Below the pieces are notes generated by a model. The model did not search any database. It was not told the origin of the DNA and saw nothing but the letters and a program-made list of their open reading frames with translations. A program made the position numbers and the translations under genes. From Fibrobacter sp. UWH4 (GTDB lineage Bacteria; Fibrobacterota; Fibrobacteria; Fibrobacterales; Fibrobacteraceae), in NCBI RefSeq assembly GCF_900142475.1, contig NZ_FRAY01000002.1:124001-188000 (forward strand): 64,000 nucleotides of DNA, in the 5' to 3' direction. Below, one piece after another: positions 35,350 through 45,561 of the stretch. Position 1 is the stretch's first letter; the number at the start of each line of letters is the position of its first letter.

Positions 35350-35465
35350 TTGCAATCCCTTAATAAGGCATTATTCACTAAGTTTTGCGCGCAAAGATAG
35401 AAAAATAGACGAAAGATTAAGGACAACCGCCGGCAGAAAGCGGCCGAACTCGCCTAAAAAAGGCT

Positions 35466-37625
35466 CTATTCGGTAGGAGAATCCTTAATGCAGCGGACAG
35501 GTTGGGCATAATACTTAGGCGCCGCACCCATTCTCACGCGATCATTCGTACCTATAGCGAAGCAATACGAATCCCGTTGCACACCACCTAAATCCAAGCC
35601 CCACTCTTCTTCAGAGCTCCAAAAGCACGCGCTACGGCCACCCCCGTAGAACTCAAGTTTTGAAGTGGAAAGGTTTTCGCCAGCAGGAAACGCAGAAAAA
35701 CCATAGGCATCGGATCCATTCATTTCATTTGCCCAACCAGTCGATGATTTGAGGATCCACCCCGCAATGGAGGCTCCTCCAACAAAAGAATACAACGTAA
35801 ACCATTCTTCGTTATTGGGTAAATGCCAGCCGCTGGGGCAAATCCCCTTGAGGTTTTCAAAGAAACACTTGTTATTTCTATAGCCACAATATTGCGGATT
35901 ATCGGCATCCGTCGCCAACATTACAGAATCTATGGTCGCGGCCCAAGTATATAGACGTCCCCATGAGTCGCAGTTTTCCGCAAGATCGTCATAACACCAA
36001 GTTTTGCCTTTAAGAGAAGGCGTTGCAACACTATCATCGTAATTCAGATTTTCCGCCATCCAGGTCTGTTCGCCAATTTTTACCGTCTTGTAAACTTTGC
36101 CATCGCGTTCATCGACCAGAGAGCCGTAGGTAACATCCGTTTGTATGGTATTTGTCTTGATTTCCTCAATCGTGCCATCCTTGATGCAACGGACACTGTT
36201 AACATCATCTTCTTTCTGAGTAAGCCAATAAGCATCGCGTGCAAAATCAACAGAGTAGATATCAGAATTCCAGGAAGTACTCCAATAACTGACGCTCAGC
36301 GCGGAAAAGCCCGTAGCATTGGAACCTTTCTCATCACGAGGAAATCCACTTTGAGACTTAACATCATTTTTCACTTCGTATCCGGAGCCATCCTCAAACA
36401 AATCCCACCATTCCGATTCCTCAGGCAAACGCCAACCAGCAGGGCAGCCAGAATCAGCAGCATTGAAAGTATACAATCGACCCAATATTTCGCAGTTTCC
36501 TTCATCATCATTAAAGCACTTACTTTTGCCGTCATCGTAATTCAAATTATCAGCCATCCAGACCAACGCACCGATTTTCACAGTCTTGTAAACATGACCA
36601 TCGCGTTCGTCAATCAAGCTATCGTAAGCCACATTTGGATTCAGACGAGTTTCTTCTGTCTTGGGAGCGGGACCATCGTCCTTGAGACAGCGAACAGATG
36701 CATAAACTTCTCCACCCCATCTACTATAGGAGGCATATGACAAATCACCTCTCCTAACATAGATTTCGATATAACCCGAACCATATCCATCAACCTTCGC
36801 GGCTTGAAAAACAGCTCTTTCGCCAAAACCACCCCAAACATATCTTTCTTTATCACCTGCAAAACTAGAATCTTCCTTACTACCAAAAGCTACCGCCGAA
36901 AAGCCATAGGCATCGGTACTTTTACAAGAATCATTCGAGAAACAACTTATGTTAATCCAGCCACTATTCGACTTAAGATTTCCAGTATTTCTCACCGTTG
37001 CTTCTAGGGTACGCCACTCATCGAAATCTGGCAAGTGCCAACCATTGGGACACACCCCCTGCACTCTAGGAGGCAAGCAACAATCACCACAATACTGCGG
37101 GTTTTCCTTATTGTGAGACAAAGCCACAGAATCAATGGCTGCAGTCCAGCCATACATGCGACCAGCCACGGCGCAATTTCCAACTTTGTTGCCACAATCC
37201 AGCATTTTCCCCTTAAGACTGGGCATCGCAATGCTATCATCATAATTTAGGTTTTCTGCCATCCACACTTGATTGCCGATTTTCACCGTTTTATAGACTT
37301 TTCCATCACGGTCATCCGTCATGGTCCCATACTCGACATTCGGATTAAAGAAGGATTCCTTGGCTGCACCCCAAACTAATTCTATCGTATCGAGAGATTG
37401 TTCAGACGAGGACGATTTCACTTCTCTTTCGCTAGAATTGCCCGATTCAGTCCCCTCTCTACTGGAAGACAATTTGCTTTCCGACGTTAACGAGTCCGTT
37501 GAAGCATCATGATCAATCTCTTCGGCCCCATCATCAAGCCCCATGTCATCGATAACATCAGCGCCATTACCACTGCAGGCAACAAACAAAACGGCAACAG
37601 CAAACAACGCAAAAAACTTTTTCAT
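35466..37625 (-). CDS. Lipoprotein with three FISUMP domains
   Basis: The signal peptide ends FVACSGNG (lipobox), followed by an acidic, Ser-rich linker. Three FISUMP domains start near residues 97, 330 and 495, each with DERDGKVYKTVKIG, W(L)VWMADNLNYDD, C..WHLP or GWRLPEESEW, and a final VRCIKD. The middle copy is shorter. Cysteine pairs (CGDCC, CKSTD) suggest disulfides. GGAGG lies 6 bases before the ATG. It is the longest member of the FISUMP family in this window, and its three copies likely arose by tandem duplication. Surface role (substrate binding or adhesion) is inferred from the family. Confidence 0.9.
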   Translation of the reverse strand: MKKFFALFAVAVLFVACSGNGADVIDDMGLDDGAEEIDHDASTDSLTSESKLSSSREGTESGNSSEREVKSSSSEQSLDTIELVWGAAKESFFNPNVEYGTMTDDRDGKVYKTVKIGNQVWMAENLNYDDSIAMPSLKGKMLDCGNKVGNCAVAGRMYGWTAAIDSVALSHNKENPQYCGDCCLPPRVQGVCPNGWHLPDFDEWRTLEATVRNTGNLKSNSGWINISCFSNDSCKSTDAYGFSAVAFGSKEDSSFAGDKERYVWGGFGERAVFQAAKVDGYGSGYIEIYVRRGDLSYASYSRWGGEVYASVRCLKDDGPAPKTEETRLNPNVAYDSLIDERDGHVYKTVKIGALVWMADNLNYDDGKSKCFNDDEGNCEILGRLYTFNAADSGCPAGWRLPEESEWWDLFEDGSGYEVKNDVKSQSGFPRDEKGSNATGFSALSVSYWSTSWNSDIYSVDFARDAYWLTQKEDDVNSVRCIKDGTIEEIKTNTIQTDVTYGSLVDERDGKVYKTVKIGEQTWMAENLNYDDSVATPSLKGKTWCYDDLAENCDSWGRLYTWAATIDSVMLATDADNPQYCGYRNNKCFFENLKGICPSGWHLPNNEEWFTLYSFVGGASIAGWILKSSTGWANEMNGSDAYGFSAFPAGENLSTSKLEFYGGGRSACFWSSEEEWGLDLGGVQRDSYCFAIGTNDRVRMGAAPKYYAQPVRCIKDSPTE

Positions 37626-37675
37626 AGAAAGCCTCCGGTAACCTCATGAATTCAGACTAAGCAAATTTAGTTTAT

Positions 37676-37702
37676 TAAAACAGGAATCACGTTAGTGATT
37701 CC
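37676..37702 (-). terminator. Intrinsic terminator after the GH13 gene
   Basis: Minus strand: GGAATCAC-TAAC-GTGATTCC then TGTTTTAATAAAC, 27 bases after the stop of the GH13 gene. Confidence 0.6.
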
Positions 37703-37728
37703 CAATCCGTGTGGCAACTATAGCGGTT

Positions 37729-38988
37729 TTATACTATGTTGAACTTAAAATCAGTGCCGTCTTGCAGCACAACGAGCGTCATCGTCTTTCTGCCGAGGGT
37801 TCGTTCGATGGCAAAGCCGTTGTCGGCAGAGCGAATTTCAAGAGCGCCCTCGCGAAGCACCGCATTCTTGTTACGGAGCGCAATCATCTGCTTGATAAAT
37901 TCGTACAGCGGTTTGGCCTGCATTTCGGAGAGTTTACTCCACGGTACGCTACGGCGGTTATCGGGATCCTTGCCGCCCTTCATCGAAAGTTCTTCGCCGT
38001 AATAAATGCACGGCGCCCCCGGCAAGAAGAACAGAATCGTATACGCGAGCTTGATCCGTTCGAGGCTTGCGCAGGGTTGCGACATCAGGCGCGTGGTATC
38101 GTGGCTCCCGAGCAAGTTCATGGGAATGTCGCCGCGGCCTTCGGGGAAAGCCTTCTGCAAGCGCTCGCCGAATTCCTTGATCGAAATCGGATTCTCGTCG
38201 AACAGGAACTGCATCGCCGCCTTGCGGAACACGTAATTCATCACGCCGTCGAACTGGTCGCCCTTGAGCCAGCGAGAAGGCTCATCCCAAATTTCACCCA
38301 CAATGTAGGCATCCGGATTCACCGCCTTCACGCGGCGGCGGAATTCCTGCCAAAAGCTATCATCGTCAATTTCATTCGGAACATCGAGGCGCCAGCCGTC
38401 AATGCCGCGTTTCATCCAGTACTCGCCTACCGAGAAAAGGTATTCGCGCACATCGGGGCAGTCCGTATTGAATTTCGGGAGCACCGGGAAGTTCCACCAA
38501 CATTCGTAATTGGGCTTGTCGGTATAGGCGTTCAGCGGCCAGCCCTTCACATGGAACCAATCCACATACGGCGAATTTTGCCCAAGTTCCATCAGGCTAT
38601 TGAACTGGAAGAATCCGCGGGAGCAATGGTTGAACACGCCATCCAGAATCACACGGAGCTTCAGTTTATGCGCCTTCTTGACCAGACGGTCAAAATCTTC
38701 GAGCGTGCCGAGCACCGGGTCAATCTCGAAGTAGTCCACCGTGTGGTAGCGATGGTTCGAATTGCTCTTGAAAATCGGGCACAAGTAAATGGCATTGACA
38801 CCGAGGCCCGCAATGTATTCCAGCTTGTCCTCGATACCTGCGAGGTTTCCGCCGAACATATTTTCACGGGTAGGCTTGCTCCCCCACGCGACAAACTTGC
38901 CTACGGCATGATAACGCTCCGAACGGCAGAACCGGTCGGGGAATATCTGGTAGAAGATAGCGTCTTTAACCCAAGCAGGAGCGAACAT
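37729..38988 (-). CDS. GH13 alpha-glucan hydrolase (neopullulanase/maltogenic amylase-like)
   Basis: Glycoside hydrolase family 13 cleaves alpha-glucosidic bonds. The 419-residue protein has no signal peptide, so it acts in the cytoplasm on maltodextrins. Motifs: VILDGVFNHCS (residues 113-123), GWRLDVPNE with nucleophile D202, IVGEIWDEP with acid/base E232 and LLGSHDTTR with D297. The starting FYQIFPDRFCRSE and short beta domain match the neopullulanase-like subfamilies. It lacks the N-terminal domain of classic cyclodextrinases, so the usual dimer is in doubt. The malQ-like gene directly upstream supports a maltodextrin pathway. Confidence 0.9.
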   Translation of the reverse strand: MFAPAWVKDAIFYQIFPDRFCRSERYHAVGKFVAWGSKPTRENMFGGNLAGIEDKLEYIAGLGVNAIYLCPIFKSNSNHRYHTVDYFEIDPVLGTLEDFDRLVKKAHKLKLRVILDGVFNHCSRGFFQFNSLMELGQNSPYVDWFHVKGWPLNAYTDKPNYECWWNFPVLPKFNTDCPDVREYLFSVGEYWMKRGIDGWRLDVPNEIDDDSFWQEFRRRVKAVNPDAYIVGEIWDEPSRWLKGDQFDGVMNYVFRKAAMQFLFDENPISIKEFGERLQKAFPEGRGDIPMNLLGSHDTTRLMSQPCASLERIKLAYTILFFLPGAPCIYYGEELSMKGGKDPDNRRSVPWSKLSEMQAKPLYEFIKQMIALRNKNAVLREGALEIRSADNGFAIERTLGRKTMTLVVLQDGTDFKFNIV

Positions 38989-39075
38989 AATTCAGATTTC
39001 AGAATTCAGAGTTCGGAGTTGAAATATTCTATTAAAATCAATTCATCATTCCGAAATCCGAATTCCGAATTGTTT
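38989..39075. repeat. AATTC-rich palindromic cluster (long copy)
   Basis: Two clusters of ATTCAGAATTC- and CCGAATTCCGAATT-like palindromes flank an AT-rich middle between the malQ-like stop and the GH13 start. Confidence 0.75.
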
Positions 39076-41048
39076 TAGATTTTCCACATGGGGCGGCGCT
39101 TGCGGACATCCACGAGCATGCGGATATCGGAGCTAAGCGATGTGTAATCCATCAGTTCGTCCACCGAGCAAGGCATACGATAGCACCAGTTAGAACCGCC
39201 CACCGTTCCCGGGACATTCACGCGTTCCGATTCCGGAGACCCCTTGGAAAGGCTTGCCGACAGCGCCAGGTAATCCTGCAACGGCAGAATACAGAACAAA
39301 CTATTAGCCGAATAGACATGCGCCAAGATCTGGCGCACGACAGACGGGGTAATTTCTTCGGGGGCCTTTCCCGGCAAATGGGCATGAGACCAATACAGGT
39401 CGCGGTCGAAATCCTTCTCGTACCAAAGTCCACGGAGCGTCGAGGAATCGTGGCAGCTCGTCGCACACACGGACATACGCGGATATTCACCCATTTCGTA
39501 GTACGGAGAATACGGGGCATTCCAGTTGCGTGCCCAGCGTTCGATACGCAACGAAAGAATGTTCAACTTATGCAGCACTGAAGGAACGCAAGGAGGCACG
39601 GCTCCGAGATCTTCGGCGCAAACAAGCATATCGGTTTCCTGAGAAAGGACCGTCAAAAGCTTCGTCGCATTTGCATCCCACAAGTCGTTCTGGGAATTTT
39701 CGTTTTCCTTGATCAGGTTACGCAGTTTCTCTTGTTCATATTCCGGCAAGGTAAAGAACACCGGTGCATTGTACCAGTACCAGTACGGGTAGAACGTATT
39801 TTCATCGCCCGACGGAACAAATACGCGGTTCCAATAAACCTTCAGCAGTTTGTCCTTGACTTCCTGCGGTTCATTCATTCCGAGAATTGCCTTTTCGGAA
39901 GAGTATTCCGGCTTCAGGATAAGGCGGTCTGGGTGACCTTCGAGCTGGGTAAAGCATACCGGAGCCAGACGGTCGGTATCGTTCCCCAAGAATTCACGAA
40001 GTTGGTCATAGCCGTAATTCGGACGACGCAGATATTCAAGCGTTTCACGGATAAAGCCCGCGGAGCTGAGCTTTTCCCAAGTGAGCGGCACGCACGGGTT
40101 AAAGTAACCCAAAATACCAGTGACCTCTTGCTGCGGAATCGACCAAATGCGGAAGAATCCGAGCACGTGATCAATGCGATAAGCATGATAGAACTTGCTG
40201 GCCTGCGCGAGGCGGCTACGCCACCATGCAAAATCATCCTTCTCGATAACATCCCAACGGTAAGTCGGGAAACCCCAGTTCTGGCCGCTATAGCTGAACA
40301 TGTCAGGAGGAGCGCCCGCACGATCATCCAGAGAGAAGTACTTGCGGTCCGCCCATACATCGGCGCTATCTTCGTTAATCAAAATGGGAATGTCGCCCTT
40401 CAGGCGGAGGCCCATCTTCGAAATCTCTTCAATCACGGCGCTAAACTGCTTTTCGGCTTCGAACTGCATCCAGGCCTGGAACAGGTTGTCCTTCTCGAAC
40501 TTTTTCCAAAGCTTATCGATATCCTTGGCCGACGGATCGCGGAATTCGGGCCAATCCTTCCAACTGGCTTCGCCGTTCATCGCTTTCAGAGTACAATAGA
40601 CGCAATAAGGCTTTGACCACGGATTATCGTCAATCCATCGCTGAAGCAGCTTGTCCTTTTTGAGTTCGCTATAACGATTATCAAAGATCTTGCGGAGAAC
40701 AAAACGCTTCCAAGAAGATATATGGTAATAGTCAATCTTTCCCAACTTGTCAAATTCGAGCTTCGCCGTGCGAATCTCATCTTCGACATCTGCAGAGCCT
40801 TCGACCGTCTGTACATTGATGAACACCGGATTCAATGCAAAAGCACTACGGGCACTGTACGGGCTAGATTCCGCCCCAGTGTCATTTACCGGCAACAACT
40901 GGATGATATTGAAATCGCAGAACTTTGCCCAACGGGCAAACGGAATCAAATCCAGGAACTCACCGATCCCGATACTCTGCTTGCTATAGAGGCTAAAGAG
41001 AGGAACGGCTACGCCACTTTGAAAATAAGAAATGTCACCATATCGCAT
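39075..41048 (-). CDS. malQ: 4-alpha-glucanotransferase (GH77)
   Basis: Amylomaltase moves alpha-1,4-glucan chains between glucans and releases glucose. The family shows in VAVPLFSLYSKQSIGIGEFLDL, NIIQLLPVNDTG, RIDHVLGFFRIWSIP (nucleophile Asp), VCAEDLGAVP (acid/base Glu) and TSCHDSSTLRG (third Asp). Its 657 residues and extra segments before and after the first barrel strands resemble DPE2-type enzymes more than the short bacterial MalQ, but the N-terminal starch-binding domains of DPE2 are absent. It is cytoplasmic, and its partner is the GH13 gene 86 bases downstream. Confidence 0.9.
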   Translation of the reverse strand: MRYGDISYFQSGVAVPLFSLYSKQSIGIGEFLDLIPFARWAKFCDFNIIQLLPVNDTGAESSPYSARSAFALNPVFINVQTVEGSADVEDEIRTAKLEFDKLGKIDYYHISSWKRFVLRKIFDNRYSELKKDKLLQRWIDDNPWSKPYCVYCTLKAMNGEASWKDWPEFRDPSAKDIDKLWKKFEKDNLFQAWMQFEAEKQFSAVIEEISKMGLRLKGDIPILINEDSADVWADRKYFSLDDRAGAPPDMFSYSGQNWGFPTYRWDVIEKDDFAWWRSRLAQASKFYHAYRIDHVLGFFRIWSIPQQEVTGILGYFNPCVPLTWEKLSSAGFIRETLEYLRRPNYGYDQLREFLGNDTDRLAPVCFTQLEGHPDRLILKPEYSSEKAILGMNEPQEVKDKLLKVYWNRVFVPSGDENTFYPYWYWYNAPVFFTLPEYEQEKLRNLIKENENSQNDLWDANATKLLTVLSQETDMLVCAEDLGAVPPCVPSVLHKLNILSLRIERWARNWNAPYSPYYEMGEYPRMSVCATSCHDSSTLRGLWYEKDFDRDLYWSHAHLPGKAPEEITPSVVRQILAHVYSANSLFCILPLQDYLALSASLSKGSPESERVNVPGTVGGSNWCYRMPCSVDELMDYTSLSSDIRMLVDVRKRRPMWKI

Positions 41049-41150
41049 GCTGCAAATTTAACAAAGTGCGTAAGCATCCGTAAACCGAAAAAAGTGAACT
41101 TCTTTCTGTTTTCTTTTTATATTTTGTTATAATTTTATTAAATTAAAATT

Positions 41151-41315
41151 ATGAGCTACGAATGCAGACATTTGCGGAATACCTTCTGCAACAAACGCAA
41201 AAAAGAATGCGACCCGGGCGCCCCCGGATGCGTTCTGCGCGGACGATTCGTATTCCCCTTCAGCGAGTCCGCTAACGCACCCTCAAATACCGAAAAATCA
41301 GAAAAAAAGAAATAA
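41151..41315 (+). CDS. Small cysteine-rich protein (54 residues)
   Basis: The frame from ATG 41151 gives MSYECRHLRNTFCNKRKKEC, continuing DPGAPGCVLRGRFVFPF and a lysine-rich tail. Four cysteines (residues 5, 13, 20, 27; spacing 7, 6 and 6) could bind zinc or form disulfides; there is no signal peptide. A TATAAT-like box lies at 41128-41133. Codon use fits neighbouring genes. It ends 14 bases before the convergent RND gene stop. The small protein may well be real because the frame is clean and the pattern CX7CX6CX6C is regular; function unknown. Confidence 0.6.
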   Translation: MSYECRHLRNTFCNKRKKECDPGAPGCVLRGRFVFPFSESANAPSNTEKSEKKK

Positions 41316-41329
41316 GCCGAGCGGTCTTG

Positions 41330-44300
41330 TTAAGCCATTTTTGAAGCGTCGGTGCTCTTCATCGCGTCAAGCCTGACCTTCCCCGCAAAGAAGCTGTAAG
41401 CGGCAGGCACAATAAAGAGGGTCATGAACGTCGCGAAGGTGAGTCCACCGGCGATAGCGATACCCATCGCAATGCGGCTCGGGGTGCCGGTCATAATGAG
41501 CGGCACCGCGCCCAATACCGTCGAAAGGCTCGTCATCAAAATTGGGCGGAAGCGGCGTTCCGCCGCCATCCGAGCCGCCTCTAGCTTGCTACAGCCGGTA
41601 CTCGCCGCAATTTGGTTCGCAAATTCCACAATCAGAATACCGTTCTTCGTCACAAGTGCAATCAGCAGAATCAGCGCAATTTCACTGAAGATGTTCAGCG
41701 TCTGCCCCGTCAGGAACAAGCAGGTCAAAGCACCCGCCAAAGCGAGCGGCACCGTAAAGAAGATCACGAACGGCGCACGGAAACTTTCGAACTGCCCCGC
41801 AAGCACCAGGAACACAAGCGCCAAAGCCAGCAGGAACACGATGTAAAGACCGCTGGAGCTTTCCTCGAATTCCTTCGAAGATCCGCTCAGCGCCGTACTG
41901 ACATTCGGATAATCCTTCAGCAAATGCTTCGCGATGCGGCGCATTTCTTCGACGCCGTCGCCAATCGTCTTGCCGGGCACAAGGCCAGCCTGAATCGTCG
42001 CGGCACTGAATCGGTTATAACGCGGCAGCGACGGCGATGCCGACTGCTCACTATAAGTGATAAAGTTATCGAGGCTCACAAGCTCGCCCTTGTCGTTCTT
42101 GACCGTAAGCATCGAAATGTTTTCGGGCATGCTGCGGTACTGATAACCAACCGCACCAATGATATCGTACTGGCGGCCGTCCTTGTAGAATTCACCATAA
42201 CTCTGGTCACTAATCGCAAGCTGCACCGCCTGGGCGATATCGTTCACAGACACTCCTTCTTCGTTCGCCTTGTCACGCAGAATTTCAATATGGAGTTCCG
42301 GCTTGGTAAAGCGCAAGTTGCTATTCACCACGCTAAACACAGGGCTCTTGCTCGCTTCTTCTTCGAACTTGGGCACAAGGGTTCGCAAGATTTCGATATT
42401 CGGCGCCTGCAACACAAACTGCACCGGGAGGCCGCCGCGCTGCGTACTGATACTCTGCGGTTCAAACACCATCACGCGCAAGTCGGGGTATTCGTTTCCG
42501 AGAATCTGAATGGCATGAGCGATTTCACTCTGCGGCCGACGAGCCTTTTTGTCGTCATTCAGCGTAATGCGCATTCTGGAATTGCCCGCATTCCAAGCAC
42601 CCGCCTGGATTTCTGAATATTCGTTGCTATCCATGAGCGCAATTACTTCTTCGGCAAAGGCATCGGCCATGCGCTTGGTGCGAGTAAGCGTGACACCTTC
42701 GGGCATGTTCAAGTTCACCATGACCGCGTTGGAATCTTCGGTCGGAGCCATTTCGCTACTCATGTTGTTGAAGCAGAAATAGGCTGCCACCAAAAGCCCC
42801 GCCACCACCGGGAACAGGAGAATTCGCAGTCGAAGGAATCCGCCGAGCAACACGGAGTAAATACGGTTCAGCCAATCGAAGAACGGCTCCGTGACGCGGA
42901 AGAACCAGCCCTGCTTTTGCTTTCTCAAGAACTTGGAACAAAGCATCGGCGAAAGTGTCAAGGCGCATAAGGTAGAAAGGAACACGGTACCGATCATCAC
43001 CGCAACAAATTCACGGAACAGAATCCCCGTCGTGCCACCCAAAGCAAGCACCGGGACAAACACGGCCATCAGCACCACCGAGGTCGCAATCACCGCAAAA
43101 AAGATTTCATTCGTTCCCGCAACAGCAGCCTGCTTGGGCGTCATGCCGCGTTCAATCTTATGGTAAATGTTTTCGACAATCACAATGGCATCATCAACCA
43201 CAAGGCCAATGGCAAGCACCATCGCCAAAAGCGTCAGCACATTAATCGAGAATCCGCAAAGGTAAAGTACAAAGAAGCTACCGATCACAGACACCGGCAC
43301 CACCACCATCGGGATAAGTGTCGTGCGGCCCTCGCGCAGGAACGCAAAGATAATGGCAATCACCAAAAGGAACGCAATAAAGATTGTCTCCACCACTTCT
43401 CGAATGGAGGCGCGGATATTCACCGAAGTATCGCGACCGTAAAGAACATCAACTCCTTCAGGAATTTCACGGCGGATATCTTCGACGCGCTTGTAGAACT
43501 CGTTGGCAATTTCCACATGGTTTGAACCGGGCTGAGCCATCAGGGCCAGGGTAATGGAGTTCTTGCCGTTACGGCGGAATCCCGTGCGGGTATCCTTGGG
43601 TTCGTAATGAACATCCGCCACATCCGAAATGCGGATCACGGTTCCGTCGGCGGCGGTCTTTACCGCAATATTTTCGAAAGCCTTTGGGTCCAGGATTCGT
43701 CCCAAAGTGCGGATAGAAAGGGTGGTCTCGCTGCCCTCGATAGTGCCCGAAGGCAATTCCAAATTGCCACGGCTGAGGGCCGCCGACATCTCAGCCCCCG
43801 ACACGCCCAGGGCCTGCATACGCACCGGGTCTATCCACAGGCGCACCGTCGGCCGCTTTTCGCCCCAGATGGCCACTTCCGACACTCCGGAGATAGTCTG
43901 CAGGCGTTCCTTCACCTGGTTGTTCGCAATTTCCGAAACCTCCATGGGGTCCAGGTTGTCACTCACCAGGCTCACCATCAGAATCGGGTCATTATCGCTA
44001 TCGGACTTATAGACCGTAGGTTCATCGACATCGTCTGGGAGCCTGCGGCGCACGCGACTCACGCGGTCACGAACCTCATTGGCGGCCGCCTCCAGATCCA
44101 TGCCCGTTTCGAACTCGATGTTGATAGACGAAAAACCGTCACGGCTCGTAGAGGTAAGCGCCTTGATTCCCGAGGCACTGTTAATGGAGGCTTCCAGGAT
44201 TTCGGTAACTTCGGCTTCGACCACGGCAGCGTTTGCACCCGGGTACGAAGTACGCACCTGAATCAGCGGATAGTCCACGTTCGGATATTCGCGCACGCCC

Positions 44301-44395
44301 AAGTTCGACGCGCCAAAGGCGCCAAGCAAGATGATGACGAGCGCCATCACGGTCATGAGCACCGGGCGACGTACGGAAAGGGTAGCGACACTCAT
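41330..44395 (-). CDS. RND efflux transporter, HAE1/AcrB-like
   Basis: The 1021-residue inner-membrane pump has 12 helices and two large periplasmic loops, with the RND signatures GVREYPNVDYPLIQVRTSYPGA, AIGLVVDDAIVIVENIYH (proton-relay aspartates), and PEITKLNFATFMTLFIV-type ends. It would export hydrophobic drugs or bile acids using the proton gradient, with the adaptor encoded 7 bases upstream. No TolC-like outer-membrane gene is adjacent. It follows the adaptor on the same transcript. Confidence 0.92.
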   Translation of the reverse strand: MSVATLSVRRPVLMTVMALVIILLGAFGASNLGVREYPNVDYPLIQVRTSYPGANAAVVEAEVTEILEASINSASGIKALTSTSRDGFSSINIEFETGMDLEAAANEVRDRVSRVRRRLPDDVDEPTVYKSDSDNDPILMVSLVSDNLDPMEVSEIANNQVKERLQTISGVSEVAIWGEKRPTVRLWIDPVRMQALGVSGAEMSAALSRGNLELPSGTIEGSETTLSIRTLGRILDPKAFENIAVKTAADGTVIRISDVADVHYEPKDTRTGFRRNGKNSITLALMAQPGSNHVEIANEFYKRVEDIRREIPEGVDVLYGRDTSVNIRASIREVVETIFIAFLLVIAIIFAFLREGRTTLIPMVVVPVSVIGSFFVLYLCGFSINVLTLLAMVLAIGLVVDDAIVIVENIYHKIERGMTPKQAAVAGTNEIFFAVIATSVVLMAVFVPVLALGGTTGILFREFVAVMIGTVFLSTLCALTLSPMLCSKFLRKQKQGWFFRVTEPFFDWLNRIYSVLLGGFLRLRILLFPVVAGLLVAAYFCFNNMSSEMAPTEDSNAVMVNLNMPEGVTLTRTKRMADAFAEEVIALMDSNEYSEIQAGAWNAGNSRMRITLNDDKKARRPQSEIAHAIQILGNEYPDLRVMVFEPQSISTQRGGLPVQFVLQAPNIEILRTLVPKFEEEASKSPVFSVVNSNLRFTKPELHIEILRDKANEEGVSVNDIAQAVQLAISDQSYGEFYKDGRQYDIIGAVGYQYRSMPENISMLTVKNDKGELVSLDNFITYSEQSASPSLPRYNRFSAATIQAGLVPGKTIGDGVEEMRRIAKHLLKDYPNVSTALSGSSKEFEESSSGLYIVFLLALALVFLVLAGQFESFRAPFVIFFTVPLALAGALTCLFLTGQTLNIFSEIALILLIALVTKNGILIVEFANQIAASTGCSKLEAARMAAERRFRPILMTSLSTVLGAVPLIMTGTPSRIAMGIAIAGGLTFATFMTLFIVPAAYSFFAGKVRLDAMKSTDASKMA

Positions 44396-44402
44396 CGTTT
44401 AC

Positions 44403-45515
44403 CTACTCCACTTCGTAATCAGTGTTATGGCGAATTTCACGGATGCGGACAGATGTTCCTTCGCGAAGGCTAATCAAACCGGACGTTATCACCGTATCGC
44501 CTTCGTTGAGGCCTCCCGTCACATTGACCGAAATCGGCGTACGGAGACCCGTCTCGACATGCTTGATCTTTGCCTTGCCGCCGGTCGCCACAAACACGTA
44601 GGCGCCATCTTTATCGAGAGTAAATGCTTCGGCAGGAACCGGGATACTTTTAGCAGCGCCCGCCTGCATGGTCACATTCACCTTGGCGTAAGAGCCTGCC
44701 AGAAGTTCACCGTTCGCATTGTCAATTTCAACAAGGACCTGGCGCGTGCGGCTGCTTTCGGAAAGGGATGCTTCCAGGGCCTTCACCTTGCCAGACTTGG
44801 CCATGTTACGCTCTTCGTCCTTAACGTCTACCGCGTCGCCCACCTTAAGCGTAGTGGCATAGCGCTGCGGAAGCGCAAACTTTGCCTTGAGCTTTTTCAC
44901 TTCGCTAAGCGTTGCAATCGATGTACCCGTCGTAAGCCAGGCGCCCACAGAAACATTCACAAAGCCGAGCTTGCCTGCAAACGGGGCACGCACTTCGGTC
45001 TTCGCGATTTGCGCCTTGATAAGTTCCACCGAAGCTTCCGCCGACTTGAGCGAAGCCTCTGCCGCTTCCATATCCGCCTGAGTGGCACCATCCTTTTCGT
45101 GAAGGGTCTTGGTGCGGTCAAATTTTTGCTGGGCCAGCTGCTGGTTCGACTCCGCCTGCTTGAGCTGCGCTCTCAATTCGGAATCGTCAATTTTAGCGAG
45201 AAGCGTACCCTTCTGTACCGAGGCGCCATCCTTCGCGTAAAGGTTCATGAGCCGGCCCGAAGTAGCCGCCGTCAGCTGCACGCTGTTCAGCGGTTCGAGC
45301 GTCGCCATTGCAGAAAACGTCTTGCCCGATTCATGGGCTTCGGCAATGTAACCTTCTACCGCGATTTCACGAGCGGGCCTGCCACCCGGACCACCTTTGC
45401 CACCAGGGCCGCCCTTGCCAGTAGCACCCTTACCAGGCGCCCCTGCACCGGGAGCGGAATCGTTACTGCAAGCAACCAATAGCAACGCGACAGATAAAAA
45501 TGCAAATTTTTTCAT
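44403..45515 (-). CDS. RND efflux periplasmic adaptor lipoprotein (HlyD/AcrA-like)
   Basis: Lipobox LLVAC is followed by a Gly/Lys/Pro-rich linker of several GKGGPGG units. The body has the adaptor layout: barrel-sandwich (LAKIDDSELRAQLKQAE), a ~60-residue coiled-coil hairpin (QQLAQQKFDRTKTLHEKDGATQADMEAAEASLKSAEASVE), a lipoyl-like return (TEVRAPFAGKLGFVNVSVGAWLTTGT) and beta-barrel/membrane-proximal domain. It bridges the RND pump and an outer-membrane channel. ATG at 45513-45515 is chosen because it starts the signal peptide; a longer reading frame adds 18 residues of repeat-derived sequence. Confidence 0.9.
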   Translation of the reverse strand: MKKFAFLSVALLLVACSNDSAPGAGAPGKGATGKGGPGGKGGPGGRPAREIAVEGYIAEAHESGKTFSAMATLEPLNSVQLTAATSGRLMNLYAKDGASVQKGTLLAKIDDSELRAQLKQAESNQQLAQQKFDRTKTLHEKDGATQADMEAAEASLKSAEASVELIKAQIAKTEVRAPFAGKLGFVNVSVGAWLTTGTSIATLSEVKKLKAKFALPQRYATTLKVGDAVDVKDEERNMAKSGKVKALEASLSESSRTRQVLVEIDNANGELLAGSYAKVNVTMQAGAAKSIPVPAEAFTLDKDGAYVFVATGGKAKIKHVETGLRTPISVNVTGGLNEGDTVITSGLISLREGTSVRIREIRHNTDYEVE

Positions 45516-45561
45516 AAACTTTAGATGATTAAACTGTATAAGGCGTTGCAAATTATTTGTC

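Noticed and set aside
33076-35400. Long open frame (774 codons) antisense to secDF
   Set aside because: It mirrors a conserved SecDF coding sequence, and its residue make-up (His, Arg, Glu) is the typical shadow of such a gene.
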